From NCBI RefSeq assembly GCF_018119395.1, contig NZ_JAGPWD010000013.1, positions 1 to 64,000 on the forward strand: DNA of 64,000 bases. The letters run 5' to 3'. Made by a program: the position numbers and the translations under genes. Shown here piece after piece: positions 17,299 through 27,293 of the stretch (the stretch's first letter is position 1; every line of letters starts with the position of its first letter). The notes beneath the pieces were generated by a model. That model worked only from the letters and a program-made list of their open reading frames with translations, was not told the origin of the DNA and ran no database searches. Source of the DNA: Massilia sp. ZL223 (GTDB lineage: Bacteria > Pseudomonadota > Gammaproteobacteria > Burkholderiales > Burkholderiaceae_D).

Positions 17299-18792
17299 AT
17301 GAAACCAATCTGGATTGTCGACGACGATGCATCGATCCGCTGGGTGCTGGAAAAAGCCCTGGCGCGCGAAAGCCTGGAGACCCGCAGCTTCGCCAACGCG
17401 CGCGACGCCCTGGCCGCTTTCGAGCTTGATGCGCCGCAGGTGCTGGTATCGGACATCCGCATGCCCGGCGAGTCCGGCATCGACCTGCTGCAGGCGGTCA
17501 AGGCGCGCCATCCCGGCCTGCCGGTCATCATCATCACGGCGTTTTCCGACCTCGATTCCGCGGTCGCTTCCTTCCAGGGCGGCGCCTTCGATTATCTCGC
17601 GAAGCCTTTCGACATCGACAAGGCGGTGGCCCTGATCCGGCGCGCGCTGGAAGAGAGCCTGCGCGAGGCCAGCGTTGAGGCGGCGCCCGCCGAAACGCCC
17701 GAGATCCTGGGCCATGCGCCCGCCATGCAGGAAGTCTTCCGCGCCATCGGCCGCCTGTCGCAGTCGAACGTGACGGTCCTGATCACGGGTGAGTCCGGCA
17801 CCGGCAAGGAACTGGTGGCGCGAGCCCTGCACAAGCACAGCCCGCGCGCCCACGATCCCTTCATCGCCCTGAACACGGCGGCGATCCCGAAGGACCTGCT
17901 GGAATCCGAACTGTTCGGCCACGAGCGCGGCGCCTTCACCGGCGCCCAGGCGATGCGGCGCGGCCGCTTCGAACAGGCCGAGGGCGGCACCCTGTTCCTG
18001 GACGAGATCGGCGACATGCCCTTCGACCTGCAGACGCGCCTGCTGCGCGTGCTGTCCGACGGCCACTTCTACCGCGTCGGCGGCCACCAGCCGGTCAAGG
18101 CCAATGTGCGCGTGATCGCGGCCACCCACCAGAACCTGGAGCAGCGCGTGCGCGACGGCCTGTTCCGCGAAGACCTGTATCACCGCCTCAACGTGATCCG
18201 CCTGCGCCTGCCGTCCCTACGCGAGCGGCGCGACGACATCCCCATTTTGGCGCGCCACTTCCTGGTGCAGAGTGCACGACAATTGGGCGTCGAACCGAAG
18301 CGCCTGAGCGAGCAGGCGACGCGCTACCTGGCAGGGCTGGAGTTGCCGGGTAACGTGCGCCAGCTGGAAAACCTGTGCAACTGGATCACCGTGATGGCCC
18401 CGGGCCAGACGGTCGAGGTCAAGGACCTGCCGCGCGACCTGACCCAGGGCGGCCAGGGCCAGCAGCAGGCCGTGCCGCTGTCGGAAGGCACGCTGGGCGC
18501 GTCCCAGCCCGCGGTGGCGCCCGCCATGCAGGGAGGCGATGTCCAGGCGCTGCCGCTGTCGCCGGAAGGCTGGGTGGGATTGCTGGAGCTGCAGGCTGCC
18601 GGCATGCTGAGCGCCGGCCAGATGGACGTGATGGACGTGCTCGGGCGCCAGTTCGAGTCGGCCCTGATCCGCACCGCCCTCAAGCACACCCACGGGCGCA
18701 AGAACGACGCCGCGATGCGGCTCGGGATCGGCCGCAACACGATCACGCGCAAGATCGGCGAGCTGGGGATCGACGGCGCACGCGACGAGTGA
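17299..18792 (+). CDS. ntrC: Nitrogen regulation response regulator NR(I)
   Basis: This 497-residue sigma-54 activator has a receiver domain (acidic pair in VDDDAS, phospho-acceptor Asp52 in VSDIRMPGES), an AAA+ domain with Walker A GESGTGKE and the sigma-54 contact loop GAFTGA, and a C-terminal Fis-type helix-turn-helix (KNDAAMRLGIGRNTITRKI). It activates glnA and other nitrogen genes from enhancer boxes such as those at 13818-13888. The ATG at 17299 begins the family sequence MKPIWIVDDD; a TTG at 17269 would add ten unrelated residues. The linker before the DNA-binding domain (about 400-450) is long and Gln/Gly-rich. Confidence 0.96.
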   Translation: MKPIWIVDDDASIRWVLEKALARESLETRSFANARDALAAFELDAPQVLVSDIRMPGESGIDLLQAVKARHPGLPVIIITAFSDLDSAVASFQGGAFDYLAKPFDIDKAVALIRRALEESLREASVEAAPAETPEILGHAPAMQEVFRAIGRLSQSNVTVLITGESGTGKELVARALHKHSPRAHDPFIALNTAAIPKDLLESELFGHERGAFTGAQAMRRGRFEQAEGGTLFLDEIGDMPFDLQTRLLRVLSDGHFYRVGGHQPVKANVRVIAATHQNLEQRVRDGLFREDLYHRLNVIRLRLPSLRERRDDIPILARHFLVQSARQLGVEPKRLSEQATRYLAGLELPGNVRQLENLCNWITVMAPGQTVEVKDLPRDLTQGGQGQQQAVPLSEGTLGASQPAVAPAMQGGDVQALPLSPEGWVGLLELQAAGMLSAGQMDVMDVLGRQFESALIRTALKHTHGRKNDAAMRLGIGRNTITRKIGELGIDGARDE

Positions 18793-18870
18793 GGAAAATG
18801 ACGGGCAGGGCAGGGGCGATGGTGTAAGCTCATGCATCGGCCTTCGTCGGCCCGTCATGTCACTTCACTC

Positions 18871-19842
18871 ATGCTGATCAACTGTGTCGCCTACCAGGAA
18901 GGCAAGAAGCTGTCCGATGTCCCGGTCGAGGACATCAGCGAATACCTGAAACAACCCGACGCCTTCGTCTGGGTCGCGCTGCGCGATCCCACCGAAGCCG
19001 AGATCGCCGCCATGCAGGACGAGTTCAGCCTGCACGAGCTGGCCATCGAAGACGCCGCGCGCGGCCACCAGCGGCCCAAGCTGGAGGAATACGGCGAGAG
19101 CATCTTCGTGGTCGCGCACATCGTCGAAATGCACAAGGACGAGCTGTGCGTCGGCCAGCTGGCCGTGTTCGCGGGGCCGAACTACGTGCTGTCGGTGCGG
19201 CGCGATTCCAGCCAGGGCTTCCTCGGCGTGCGCGCCCGCGCCGAGCGCGAGCCGCACCAGCTGCGCAAGGGCGCCGGCTTCGTGCTGTACGCGCTGGTCG
19301 ACGCCGTGGTGGACCGTTATTTCCCGGTGGTCGACATGCTCGAATCCGAGCTCGAATCGATCGAGGACCACATCTTCGGCCAGCAGGGCAAGCAGCAGCG
19401 CGCCAATGTCGAACGCCTGTACGAGCTCAAGCGCAAGGCCCAGCTGCTGCGCCACGCCGTGGTGCCGCTGATGGACGCGGTCGGCCGACTGTACGGCGGG
19501 CGCGTGCCGAGCGTGGTGATCGAGACCCAGGACTACTTCCGCGACGTGCACGACCACCTGGTCCGCATCGCCGGCAGGCTGGATGCGGTGCGCGACACCA
19601 TCAACACCGCGATCCAGGTGACCTTGTCGATGGTGGCGATCGAAGAGAACGACATCAGCAAGAAGCTGGCGTCCTATGCGGCGATCTTCGCGGTGTTCAC
19701 CGCATTCGCCGGAGTGTGGGGGATGAACTTCGAGTTCATGCCGGAGCTGAAGTGGAAGTGGGGGTATCCGTTCGCGCTGGGGACGATGGTGGCGGTGTGC
19801 GGGTATTTGTACTGGCGGTTCAAGAAAGCCGGCTGGATCTAG
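18871..19842 (+). CDS. corA: CorA-family magnesium/cobalt channel
   Basis: This 323-residue inner-membrane protein is a CorA divalent-cation channel: a large cytoplasmic N-domain, two C-terminal transmembrane helices and the selectivity motif GMN in VWGMNFEFMPEL at the end of the first helix. The second helix ends with YWRFKKAGWI, the usual positively charged tail. The ATG at 18871 gives the family start MLINCVAYQEGK; an upstream ATG at 18832 is less likely. It follows ntrC by about 80 bp on the same strand, and the REP-like pair separates it from the convergent EamA gene. Confidence 0.94.
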   Translation: MLINCVAYQEGKKLSDVPVEDISEYLKQPDAFVWVALRDPTEAEIAAMQDEFSLHELAIEDAARGHQRPKLEEYGESIFVVAHIVEMHKDELCVGQLAVFAGPNYVLSVRRDSSQGFLGVRARAEREPHQLRKGAGFVLYALVDAVVDRYFPVVDMLESELESIEDHIFGQQGKQQRANVERLYELKRKAQLLRHAVVPLMDAVGRLYGGRVPSVVIETQDYFRDVHDHLVRIAGRLDAVRDTINTAIQVTLSMVAIEENDISKKLASYAAIFAVFTAFAGVWGMNFEFMPELKWKWGYPFALGTMVAVCGYLYWRFKKAGWI

Positions 19843-19883
19843 CGGCCTGCTGCCTCAGTACGTCGTACCTGCCACTGGCAGCT

Positions 19884-19987
19884 ACGACTTCCGGCGAAGG
19901 CCGGAACCCAAGTTCGAAGCGCGGCCGCCGACTTCAAACGATAGCGATATGCGTGCAAACTTGGGTTCCGGCCTTCGCCGGAACGAC
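19884..19987. repeat. Inverted pair of REP-like repeats
   Basis: Forward unit 19884-19916 and reverse unit 19958-19987 flank about 41 bp between the convergent corA and EamA genes. The arms are nearly perfect complements over about 30 bp, so the transcript from either strand can form a long hairpin. Confidence 0.87.
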
Positions 19988-20005
19988 GTGCAAGCGTTTA
20001 CGGAG

Positions 20006-20848
20006 CTACTCGCTGCCCCGCGCCGTCGCCGCCGCCCCCGCCGATGCAAAGATCACCAGGCAAATCGCCGCCCACTGCATCCCCGTCAAGCTTTCACCCA
20101 GCATCAGGTACCCGGCCAGCGCCGCCAGCGCGGGGCCGGCCGACACCAGGATCCCGAACACCCGCCGCGGCAGCCGCGCCAGCGCCATCATTTCCAGCGT
20201 ATAGGGAATCGCCGACGACAGCAGCGCCACCAGCAGCCCGCCGCCCAGCATCGCCGGCGTGAAGAGCAGGGCGCCCGCCTGCGCCACGCCCACCGGCACC
20301 GCGAACACGCTGGCCGCCAGCATGCCCCAGGCCACCGCGTCGGCGCCGCGCAGGGACGACACGCGCTTGCCGTACACGATGTACATCGCCCAGCAGAAGG
20401 CCGCGCCCAGCGCACAGGCCACGCCCAGCGGATCGAGCGCCACGCTGTCCGTCTGCAGGGGCAGCAGCAGGCCCAGGCCGAGGGCGGCGCAGGCCACCCA
20501 GGCGAAGTCGCGCGCGCGGCGCGAGGACAGGATCACGACCGCGAGCGGCCCGGTGACTTCGATCGCCACCGCGATGCCGATCGGGATGCGCGCGAATGCG
20601 CCGTAGATCAGGAGGTTCATGAGGCCCAGCATCACGCCGTAGACCAGCAGGTTGCGCGCGTCCTCGCGGCTGGGCAGGCTGCGCCAGGGGCGCACGGCCA
20701 GCAGCAGCATGAGGGCGGCCAGGCCCACGCGCAGGGCCGTCATGCCGGCGCTGCCGACCACGGGGAACAGCTGCTTGGCCCAGGCGGCGCCGGCGTTCAC
20801 CGACACCATCGATCCCAGGATCGCCAGGCCGGGCCCGAAGGCCCTCAC
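20006..20848 (-). CDS. EamA/RhtA-like inner-membrane metabolite exporter
   Basis: This roughly 280-residue protein has about ten hydrophobic helices in two EamA repeats and resembles the threonine/homoserine exporter RhtA. Supporting segments are MVSVNAGAAWAKQLFPVVG, the family TALRVGLAALMLLL and GYLMLGESLTGMQWAAICLVI. The substrate is unproven; amino-acid or metabolite export is inferred. The start is ambiguous: GTG codons at 20848 and 20860 or ATG at 20809 are all in frame, and the longer forms better include the first helix. It begins about 20 bp after the stop of the upstream flavoprotein gene, so the two probably form one transcript. Confidence 0.85.
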   Translation of the reverse strand: MRAFGPGLAILGSMVSVNAGAAWAKQLFPVVGSAGMTALRVGLAALMLLLAVRPWRSLPSREDARNLLVYGVMLGLMNLLIYGAFARIPIGIAVAIEVTGPLAVVILSSRRARDFAWVACAALGLGLLLPLQTDSVALDPLGVACALGAAFCWAMYIVYGKRVSSLRGADAVAWGMLAASVFAVPVGVAQAGALLFTPAMLGGGLLVALLSSAIPYTLEMMALARLPRRVFGILVSAGPALAALAGYLMLGESLTGMQWAAICLVIFASAGAAATARGSE

Positions 20849-20868
20849 TCCACCACGCACGAAGCGGT

Positions 20869-22485
20869 TCAGCCGGCCATCGCCAGGGCGACCGCTTCGG
20901 CCACCCGGATGCCGTCCACCGCGGCCGACATGATGCCGCCCGCGTAGCCCGCGCCTTCGCCCGCCGGGAACAGGCCGCGCGTGTTCAGGCTTTGCAGGTC
21001 GCTGTCGTTGCGCTTGATGCGGATCGGCGAGGAAGTGCGGGTTTCGACGCCGGTCAGCACCGCGTCTTCCTTGTAATAGCCCTTGATCTGCTTGTCGAAG
21101 GCGACGAAGGCTTCGCGCAGCGCGAGGATGGCGTAGTCCGGCAGCGAAGGCGCCAGGTCGGTCAGGTGCACGGCCGGCCTGAAGGAAGGCGTCACCGAGC
21201 CGAATTCGGTCGAAGGCACGCCGCGCACGAAGTCGCCCATCAGCTGGCCCGGCGCGTCGTAGTTGCTGCCGCCCAGCACGTAGGCGCGCGACTCCAGCTC
21301 GCGCTGGAAGGCGATGCCGGCCAGCGGGTGGCCCGGATAGTCCTCGGGCGTGATGCCGACCACGATAGCGCTGTTGGCGTTGCGCTCGGCGCGCGAATAC
21401 TGGCTCATGCCGTTGGTGACCACGCGGCCTTCCTCGCTCGAGGCGGCGACCACGGTGCCGCCCGGGCACATGCAGAAGCTGTACACGGAGCGGCCATTCG
21501 AGGCGTGGTGCACGATCTTGTAGTCGGCCGCGCCGAGCAGCTTGTTGCCGGCGTTCGGGCCGAAGCGGCAGACGTCGATCAGGGACTGCGGGTGCTCGAC
21601 CCGGAAGCCGATCGAGAAGGGCTTGGCCTCGATGTAGACGCCGCGCTCGTACAGCATCTCGAAGGTGTCGCGCGCGCTGTGGCCGATGGCGATGGTCAGG
21701 TGGCGGGTCGGGATCTCCTCGCCGCTGGCCAGGCGCACGCCCTGGACCTGGCGCACGCCGTTTTCTTCCGAGATCATGACGTCCTCGACGCGCGACTCGA
21801 AGCGGATCTCGCCGCCCAGGGATTGAATCTCGGCGCGGATCTGCTCGACCATCTTCACCAGGCGGAAGGTGCCGATGTGCGGCTTGCTGACATACATGAT
21901 CTCTTCCGGCGCGCCGGCCTTGACGAACTCGGTCAGGACCTTGCGGCCGTAGTGCTTCGGATCCTTGATCTGGCTGTACAGCTTGCCGTCCGAGAAGGTG
22001 CCGGCGCCGCCTTCGCCGAACTGCACGTTCGACTCGGTGTTGAGCTTGCGCTTGCGCCAGAAGCCGAAGGTGTCGACGGTGCGCTCGCGCACGATCTTGC
22101 CGCGCTCCAGCACGATCGGGTTCAGTCCCATCTGCGCCAGGATCAGGGCCACGAACATGCCGCAGGGTCCCATGCCGATCACGACCGGACGCGGGGTGCC
22201 GGGTGCCGGCCTGGCGGCCTCGACGAACTTGTAGCCGGTGTCGGGCGAGGGCATGACGTGCTGGTCCTTGACCAGGCGCGCCAGCACGGCGGCCTCGTTG
22301 CGCACCTCGGCGTCGATGGAATAGATCAGGACGATGGCCGATTTCTTGCGGGCGTCGTAGCTGCGCTTGAAGACCGTGAAATCGGTCAGGTCGGCATCCG
22401 CGACGCCGAGGCGGGCCAGGATGGCGGCGCGCAGGGCGGGTTCCGGATGGTTCAGGGGAAGCTTGAGTTCGTTAATTCGGAGCAT
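20869..22485 (-). CDS. COG2509-type FAD-dependent oxidoreductase
   Basis: This 538-residue protein matches a widespread family of uncharacterised FAD-dependent dehydrogenases. The FAD-binding GxGxxG is VIGMGPCGMFVALILAQMGL near residue 100, and further signatures are FGEGGAGTFSDGKLYSQIKD and the C-terminal GLFPAGEGAGYAGGIMSAAVDG. An N-terminal domain of about 90 residues precedes the FAD domain. It is presumably cytoplasmic; no substrate is known. It is probably co-transcribed with the EamA exporter gene downstream. Confidence 0.88.
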   Translation of the reverse strand: MLRINELKLPLNHPEPALRAAILARLGVADADLTDFTVFKRSYDARKKSAIVLIYSIDAEVRNEAAVLARLVKDQHVMPSPDTGYKFVEAARPAPGTPRPVVIGMGPCGMFVALILAQMGLNPIVLERGKIVRERTVDTFGFWRKRKLNTESNVQFGEGGAGTFSDGKLYSQIKDPKHYGRKVLTEFVKAGAPEEIMYVSKPHIGTFRLVKMVEQIRAEIQSLGGEIRFESRVEDVMISEENGVRQVQGVRLASGEEIPTRHLTIAIGHSARDTFEMLYERGVYIEAKPFSIGFRVEHPQSLIDVCRFGPNAGNKLLGAADYKIVHHASNGRSVYSFCMCPGGTVVAASSEEGRVVTNGMSQYSRAERNANSAIVVGITPEDYPGHPLAGIAFQRELESRAYVLGGSNYDAPGQLMGDFVRGVPSTEFGSVTPSFRPAVHLTDLAPSLPDYAILALREAFVAFDKQIKGYYKEDAVLTGVETRTSSPIRIKRNDSDLQSLNTRGLFPAGEGAGYAGGIMSAAVDGIRVAEAVALAMAG

Positions 22486-23059
22486 GGAGAACGGTTGCTA
22501 GTGAGGCAACAGGTGAGCGGACAAAGGTTCTATTTTACCGTTTGCACGTCTTCCAGGCTCTGTATGTATCATGAGAGAATAAATACATACACATTCCCTA
22601 GTTTTCCGGAATAGCCATTCTTTGCCTAACTAAAAGGCAAAATGTTTCCACTACAAAACTAAATCGGAACAATATTCGGCATTTATCGTTCTGTTGCAAA
22701 TTTACGATTGAATTTCCGTAAAATAATTCCGCTCCGTACAGTCGTCTTGTTGCGCACCATTGCGGTGCGCTCCCCAGCGAAAACGGTGCTGCGCCGCACC
22801 AAAAACATCCATTTTAAATATTTTTAAACTGAAAGTGTTGTATGCCTGCATATTTTTCTAATTTTTATTGACGGAGCAATTTTTGGCATGCTCTCATATG
22901 TGAGTTCGTATCGATTGTCAGCCTTTCGAGAGAATGAACGTTTTTGCCGCAGAGGAGAGCCCGTTACACCGGGAGCGGCGAATCGTGGAGTCAAGTGATT
23001 CAAATATGACCACCATTGGCCGGTTGCTACAGCAGCCGGCCCCAAGAACAGGAAATCAC
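22486..23059 (+). promoter_or_regulatory. AT-rich regulatory region before the Oar-like TBDR gene
   Basis: These 574 bp contain no convincing gene and are AT-rich compared with the flanks. They hold an 8-bp inverted repeat TGTATGTA/TACATACA (22561-22591), a small hairpin TTTGCCT/AGGCAAA (22621-22641) and a TTGACG hexamer at 22868-22873, 192 bp before the TBDR start, that may be part of its promoter. Confidence 0.5.
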
Positions 23060-26000
23060 ATGTTGAAAAAAACAGTACTAGTTCACGCTTTGAGCCTGGC
23101 CTTCGGCGGCGCCGTCATCGGCGTCGGCGTGATGGCACCGGCAATGGCACAGTCCAACGCTACCGGTACCGTCTACGGCACCGTCGCCCCGGGCGCCAAG
23201 GTCCAGGTGATCGTGGAAAACGTCGAAACCGGCCTGCGTCGTACGCTGACCCCGGACGCACAGGGCCGCTTCACCGCGAGCTCGCTGCCGACCGGTTCCT
23301 ACCGTGTTTCGCAAGTGCGTGACGGCAATGTCATCGCCACCACCCAAGTCGAGACCAGCATCGGCCAGAACTCGGAAGCGATCTTCCCGTCGGCTAACGT
23401 GCAGACCGTCCAGGTCACCGGCACCCGTACCACGATCGACGTGACCAGTACCAACAGCGGCGCAACCTTCAGCGCCAAGCAGCTGGCAGCCCTGCCGATC
23501 GGCCGCAACGTCGAGGCAATCATCCAGCTGGCCCCGAACACCACCCGCGCCGACTCGCGCTTCGCCGGCGGCGCCTCGTTCGGCGGTGGTGCAGCATCCG
23601 AAAACTCGTACTACATCAACGGTTTCCCGGTCGTGAACCCGCTGACCGGCCTGGGCGCATCCCAGCTGCCGTTCGGCGCGATCGCTGAAGCACAGGTCCT
23701 GACCGGCGGCTTCGGCGCCGAGTTCGGCCGTTCGATCGGTGGCGTGGTCAACATCATCACCAAGAGCGGTACCAACACCTGGGAAGCCGGCGGCATCGTG
23801 ACCGTCGAGCCGAAGTCGTGGCGCGCCAAGCCGCACGACATCTACTATGCGCGCACCGGCGCATCGTACAACTCGGGCACCGACGGCACCCTGCGCCTGG
23901 CGCGCCAGGAAAACACCCTGGACCGCAAGGTCTACGGCGCCTATGTCGGCGGTCCGATCATCAAGGACAAGCTGTTCTTCTTCGCAGCGGCTGAAAAGAC
24001 CGACACCGACGAAGGCCTGGTCAACGGCTTCCGCGTCGGCACCTCGAACGACCGCAACGGCTGGCGCGATCGCAACACCAAGATCGAGCGCTACATGGCC
24101 AAGGTGGACTTCAACATCACCGACAACCACCGCCTCGAGTTCACCACCCTGGGCGACACCCCGGAAGTGACCAACCAGGACAGCGGCTTCAACTACGCGA
24201 CCCGCACCCGCACCGGCACCGTCACCTCGACCGCGACCCGCATCAACGTCGACAACAACGGCGGCAAGACCAACATGCTGAAGTACGTTGGTAACCTGAC
24301 CGACGACCTGACCGTGACCGCCCTGTACGGCCGCACCAAGTCGACCCACGAGAACATCTTCCCGGGCTACCAGCCGGACCTGTTCCAGATCTCGTCGACC
24401 CCGTCGGACCGCGTTCCTGGCCTGAACTACAACAACCCGCAGGCGATCTCGGGCACCGTGCTGGCTCCTGGCTCGATGGACATCGTCAAGTCGGGCCGCT
24501 TCGACATCGAATACCGTCTGGGCGCCCACACCCTGCGCGCCGGTCTGGACCAGTCGAAGATCGAATCGCTGCGCGCCGGTGAATTCCGCGCCGGTGGCGG
24601 CATCTGGACCTACTTCCGTACCGACACCCCGAACGAGGCGCTGGACGGCCCGGCAGGCGTGGAGATCCCGGCGCCGGCAACCGGCGGCGGCTACGGTACC
24701 CAGGGTTACTACGTGACCCGCGACCTGTTCTCGACCGTGACCGACTCGTACGGCGAGCAGAGCGCGTTCTACCTGGAAGACAAGTACCAGGTCACCAACA
24801 ACCTGATGGTGACCCTGGGCGTGCGTAGCGAATCGTTCAAGAACCAGAACGATACCAAGACCACCTTCCTGGAGATGAAGAACCAGATCAACCCGCGTAT
24901 CGCAGCATCGTGGGACGTGAACGGCGATTCGAGCATGAAGGTGTTCGCGACCGCGGGCCGTTACTCGGTGCCGATCCCGACCCACATCTCGGTGCGTGGC
25001 GCTGGCCGTTCGACCTTCACCGCCCAGTACTTCACCTATAGCGGCACGGACGCCAACGGCGCACCGACCGGCCTGGTGCAGCTGAGCGAGCCGCTGTCGA
25101 ACAACAACGAGTACGGCCAGGACAAGGTGGTCGCCACCCTGGCGGCCCTGGACATGGATCCGGCTTACCAGGACGAGCTGACCGTCGGCTTCGAGAAGGC
25201 CTTCTCGCCGCAGCTGAACTTCGGCGCCAAGGCAACCTACCGTAAGCTGAAGTCGACCATCGACGACTTCTGCGACGTGCGTCCGTTCGAGCGTTACGCT
25301 GAAGCCAACGGCATCGCCATCACCAACCCGCTGTGGGGTAACACTTGCCAGACCTTCAACCCGGGTCAGGACAATACCTTCATGGTGGACTTCGCTGGCG
25401 ATCCGGCCCGCCTGACCAAGGTCTTCCTGAGCGCGGAAGAGCAGGGCTTCGACAAGCCGAAGCGTACCTACGCTGCGGTCGACCTGTTCGCCGAGCACCC
25501 GTTCCGCAACGGCTGGTACGGCAAGGTGAGCTACACCTGGTCGCGCAACAAGGGCAACACCGAGGGCCAGGTCCGTTCGGACAACGGCCAGGCTGACGTC
25601 GCCGTGACCTCGACCTGGGACTACCCGGAGCTGATGGAAGGCGCGTACGGCTACCTGCCTAACCACCGCAAGCACCAGGTGAAGGCATTCGGCTTCTTCG
25701 AAGTCACCAAGGAAATCGTGGTCGGCGGTAACATGCTGATCGCATCGGGCCGTCCGCGCAGCTGCATCGGCAGCGCGGCTAACCCGGGCGATTCGCCGAA
25801 CTACAGCAACCAGACCTTCTACTGCGGTGGCGCAAGCCGTTCGCAGAACGTCCTCACGCCGCGCGGCACCGTTGGCAACCTGCCATGGGATCACCGCTAT
25901 GACGTGAACGTGGCGTACAAGCCGATGTGGGCGAAGGGTCTGCAGTTCCGCGTGGACGTGTTCAACCTGTTCAACAGCCAGACCGTCCAGAACGTGACCG

Positions 26001-26107
26001 AAGCGTACAACAACGGTACCCGTATCAGCAGCCTGTACCAGACCCCGCTGTCGCTGACCGCACCGCGTTCGGCACGTCTGTCGGTGATGTACGATCGTAA
26101 GTTCTAA
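23060..26107 (+). CDS. Oar-like TonB-dependent receptor with N-terminal carboxypeptidase-regulatory domain
   Basis: This 1015-residue outer-membrane protein has a Sec signal (ending near APAMAQ), a carboxypeptidase-regulatory-like beta-sandwich (about 30-100, GRFTASSLPTGSYRVSQVRDG), a plug domain containing FGRSIGGVVNIITKSGTNTWEAG, and a 22-strand barrel ending in aromatic Phe (YDRKF). This is the Oar-like architecture of large TBDRs. The start at 23060 has AGGAAA at 6 nt; an upstream frame from 22934 is not supported. The substrate is unknown; large nutrients or peptides are plausible for the family. A strong terminator follows. Confidence 0.92.
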   Translation: MLKKTVLVHALSLAFGGAVIGVGVMAPAMAQSNATGTVYGTVAPGAKVQVIVENVETGLRRTLTPDAQGRFTASSLPTGSYRVSQVRDGNVIATTQVETSIGQNSEAIFPSANVQTVQVTGTRTTIDVTSTNSGATFSAKQLAALPIGRNVEAIIQLAPNTTRADSRFAGGASFGGGAASENSYYINGFPVVNPLTGLGASQLPFGAIAEAQVLTGGFGAEFGRSIGGVVNIITKSGTNTWEAGGIVTVEPKSWRAKPHDIYYARTGASYNSGTDGTLRLARQENTLDRKVYGAYVGGPIIKDKLFFFAAAEKTDTDEGLVNGFRVGTSNDRNGWRDRNTKIERYMAKVDFNITDNHRLEFTTLGDTPEVTNQDSGFNYATRTRTGTVTSTATRINVDNNGGKTNMLKYVGNLTDDLTVTALYGRTKSTHENIFPGYQPDLFQISSTPSDRVPGLNYNNPQAISGTVLAPGSMDIVKSGRFDIEYRLGAHTLRAGLDQSKIESLRAGEFRAGGGIWTYFRTDTPNEALDGPAGVEIPAPATGGGYGTQGYYVTRDLFSTVTDSYGEQSAFYLEDKYQVTNNLMVTLGVRSESFKNQNDTKTTFLEMKNQINPRIAASWDVNGDSSMKVFATAGRYSVPIPTHISVRGAGRSTFTAQYFTYSGTDANGAPTGLVQLSEPLSNNNEYGQDKVVATLAALDMDPAYQDELTVGFEKAFSPQLNFGAKATYRKLKSTIDDFCDVRPFERYAEANGIAITNPLWGNTCQTFNPGQDNTFMVDFAGDPARLTKVFLSAEEQGFDKPKRTYAAVDLFAEHPFRNGWYGKVSYTWSRNKGNTEGQVRSDNGQADVAVTSTWDYPELMEGAYGYLPNHRKHQVKAFGFFEVTKEIVVGGNMLIASGRPRSCIGSAANPGDSPNYSNQTFYCGGASRSQNVLTPRGTVGNLPWDHRYDVNVAYKPMWAKGLQFRVDVFNLFNSQTVQNVTEAYNNGTRISSLYQTPLSLTAPRSARLSVMYDRKF

Positions 26108-26142
26108 TCACGGTTGACGCGGCCTTCGGGCCGCCATTCCGC

Positions 26143-26168
26143 AAAGCCGCCTTCGGGCGGCTTTTTTT
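26143..26168 (+). terminator. Intrinsic terminator after the Oar-like TBDR gene
   Basis: Stem AAAGCCGCC / GGCGGCTTT with a UUCG tetraloop is followed by seven T, a textbook intrinsic terminator. Confidence 0.9.
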
Positions 26169-26249
26169 ATTGGCGTTGTCGTAAGGTCGGAAGTCGGATG
26201 CCGCGTTCCGCGCCGGCGGAACGGGAGAGGATGTGGAAAAGACGGGAGC

Positions 26250-26975
26250 TTAGACGCCGCCCCAGGCCCCGGCCAGGATGGCCAGGGCGGCCAGGCCGGC
26301 GGTCTCGGTGCGCAGCACCCGCGGCCCCATGCTCAGCGAGAGCGCGCCGGCGGCGACGGCGGCCGCTTCTTCCTGCGGACTCAAGCCGCCCTCCGGCCCG
26401 ATCAGTAGGGTGGCCGCTTGCGGCGCCGTGGCGCGCGCCCAACCGGCGAGCGACTCGGTGGCGCGCGGGCTGAGCAGGATCACAGGCCCGCCGGATGGCT
26501 GGGCCAGCCATTCCGCCAGCGTGGCCAGCGGACGCACTTCCGCCAGCCGGTTGCGCCCGCACTGCTCGGAGGCAGCGACCACCACGCCGCGCCAGTGCTC
26601 CAGGCGCTTGTCGGCGCGCTCGCCGGACAGGCGCACCACGCTGCGCGCGGCCGCCAGCGGCTGGATCGCGCTCGCCCCGAGTTCGACCGCCTTCTCGACG
26701 ATCCAGTCCATTTTCGCGCCCTCCGGCAAGGCCTGGGCCAGCGTCAGCGCGTAGGGCGCTTCGGCCTCGACCGCTTCGAAGGCGCTCACCTGGGCCGTGG
26801 CGCGCTTCTTGTCGACCTCGACGAGCGTTGCGGCGTACTGGCCGCCGCGGCCGTCGAACAGGGTGAGCGCCGCGCCCGCCTGCAGGCGCACGACGTGCAG
26901 GTGGTGGGCGACATTGGCCGGCAAGGCCACGAGGGCGCCGGGCAGCAGGTCTTGAGGGCAATAGAAGCGGGGCAT
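26250..26975 (-). CDS. rsmE: 16S rRNA (uracil-1498-N3)-methyltransferase
   Basis: This 241-residue SPOUT-family enzyme methylates N3 of U1498 in 16S rRNA using SAM. It has the N-terminal PUA-like RNA-binding start MPRFYCPQDL, the KMDWIVEKAVELGASAI segment, LLIGPEGGLSPQEE (knot core) and SMGPRVLRTETAGLAAL at the C-terminal end, all diagnostic. The ATG at 26975 gives the conserved MPRFY start; a longer frame to 27107 is not family-like. It is convergent with the Oar-like TBDR gene. Confidence 0.93.
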   Translation of the reverse strand: MPRFYCPQDLLPGALVALPANVAHHLHVVRLQAGAALTLFDGRGGQYAATLVEVDKKRATAQVSAFEAVEAEAPYALTLAQALPEGAKMDWIVEKAVELGASAIQPLAAARSVVRLSGERADKRLEHWRGVVVAASEQCGRNRLAEVRPLATLAEWLAQPSGGPVILLSPRATESLAGWARATAPQAATLLIGPEGGLSPQEEAAAVAAGALSLSMGPRVLRTETAGLAALAILAGAWGGV

Positions 26976-27114
26976 GCGTTCGATGGGCTGGGGGAGGACA
27001 CGTATTGTAGGGTTCGCGCCGCATGCAGGACAAGCAAGACGGGGCGCGCACGGTCCGGCCGTCCCCGCTCGCGATGGGGAAGTTTGTTTCTTTTTAGATA
27101 CAGGCAAGCCCAGG

Positions 27115-27184
27115 TATGTACATCTGCGTCACTAAGTATTGACAGTCAGCAAGCATAATGTTTTGATCTATTTACAAGTACATA
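27115..27184 (+). promoter_or_regulatory. Upstream region of second TBDR: TATGTAC/GTACATA arms and a TTGACA box
   Basis: The heptamer TATGTAC (27115-27121) and its complement GTACATA (27178-27184) bracket a TTGACA hexamer at 27139-27144. The same heptamers form a tight palindrome before the third TBDR gene. A shared regulator or promoter architecture is inferred; the -10 element is not clear. Confidence 0.45.
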
Positions 27185-27293
27185 CAACCATGCTCAGGAG
27201 GCAGCTGTGTGTGCTTGCAGAGGGAATGGGGGCCGGCGTCTTCATCCGGGAGCCGGAACGCATTCATGTTGTTCATTACGTCGGATTATAAAA

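Noticed and set aside
22561..22591. Repeat-like sequence considered as a CRISPR or direct-repeat array
   Set aside because: A single inverted repeat only; no spaced direct repeats exist anywhere in the window.
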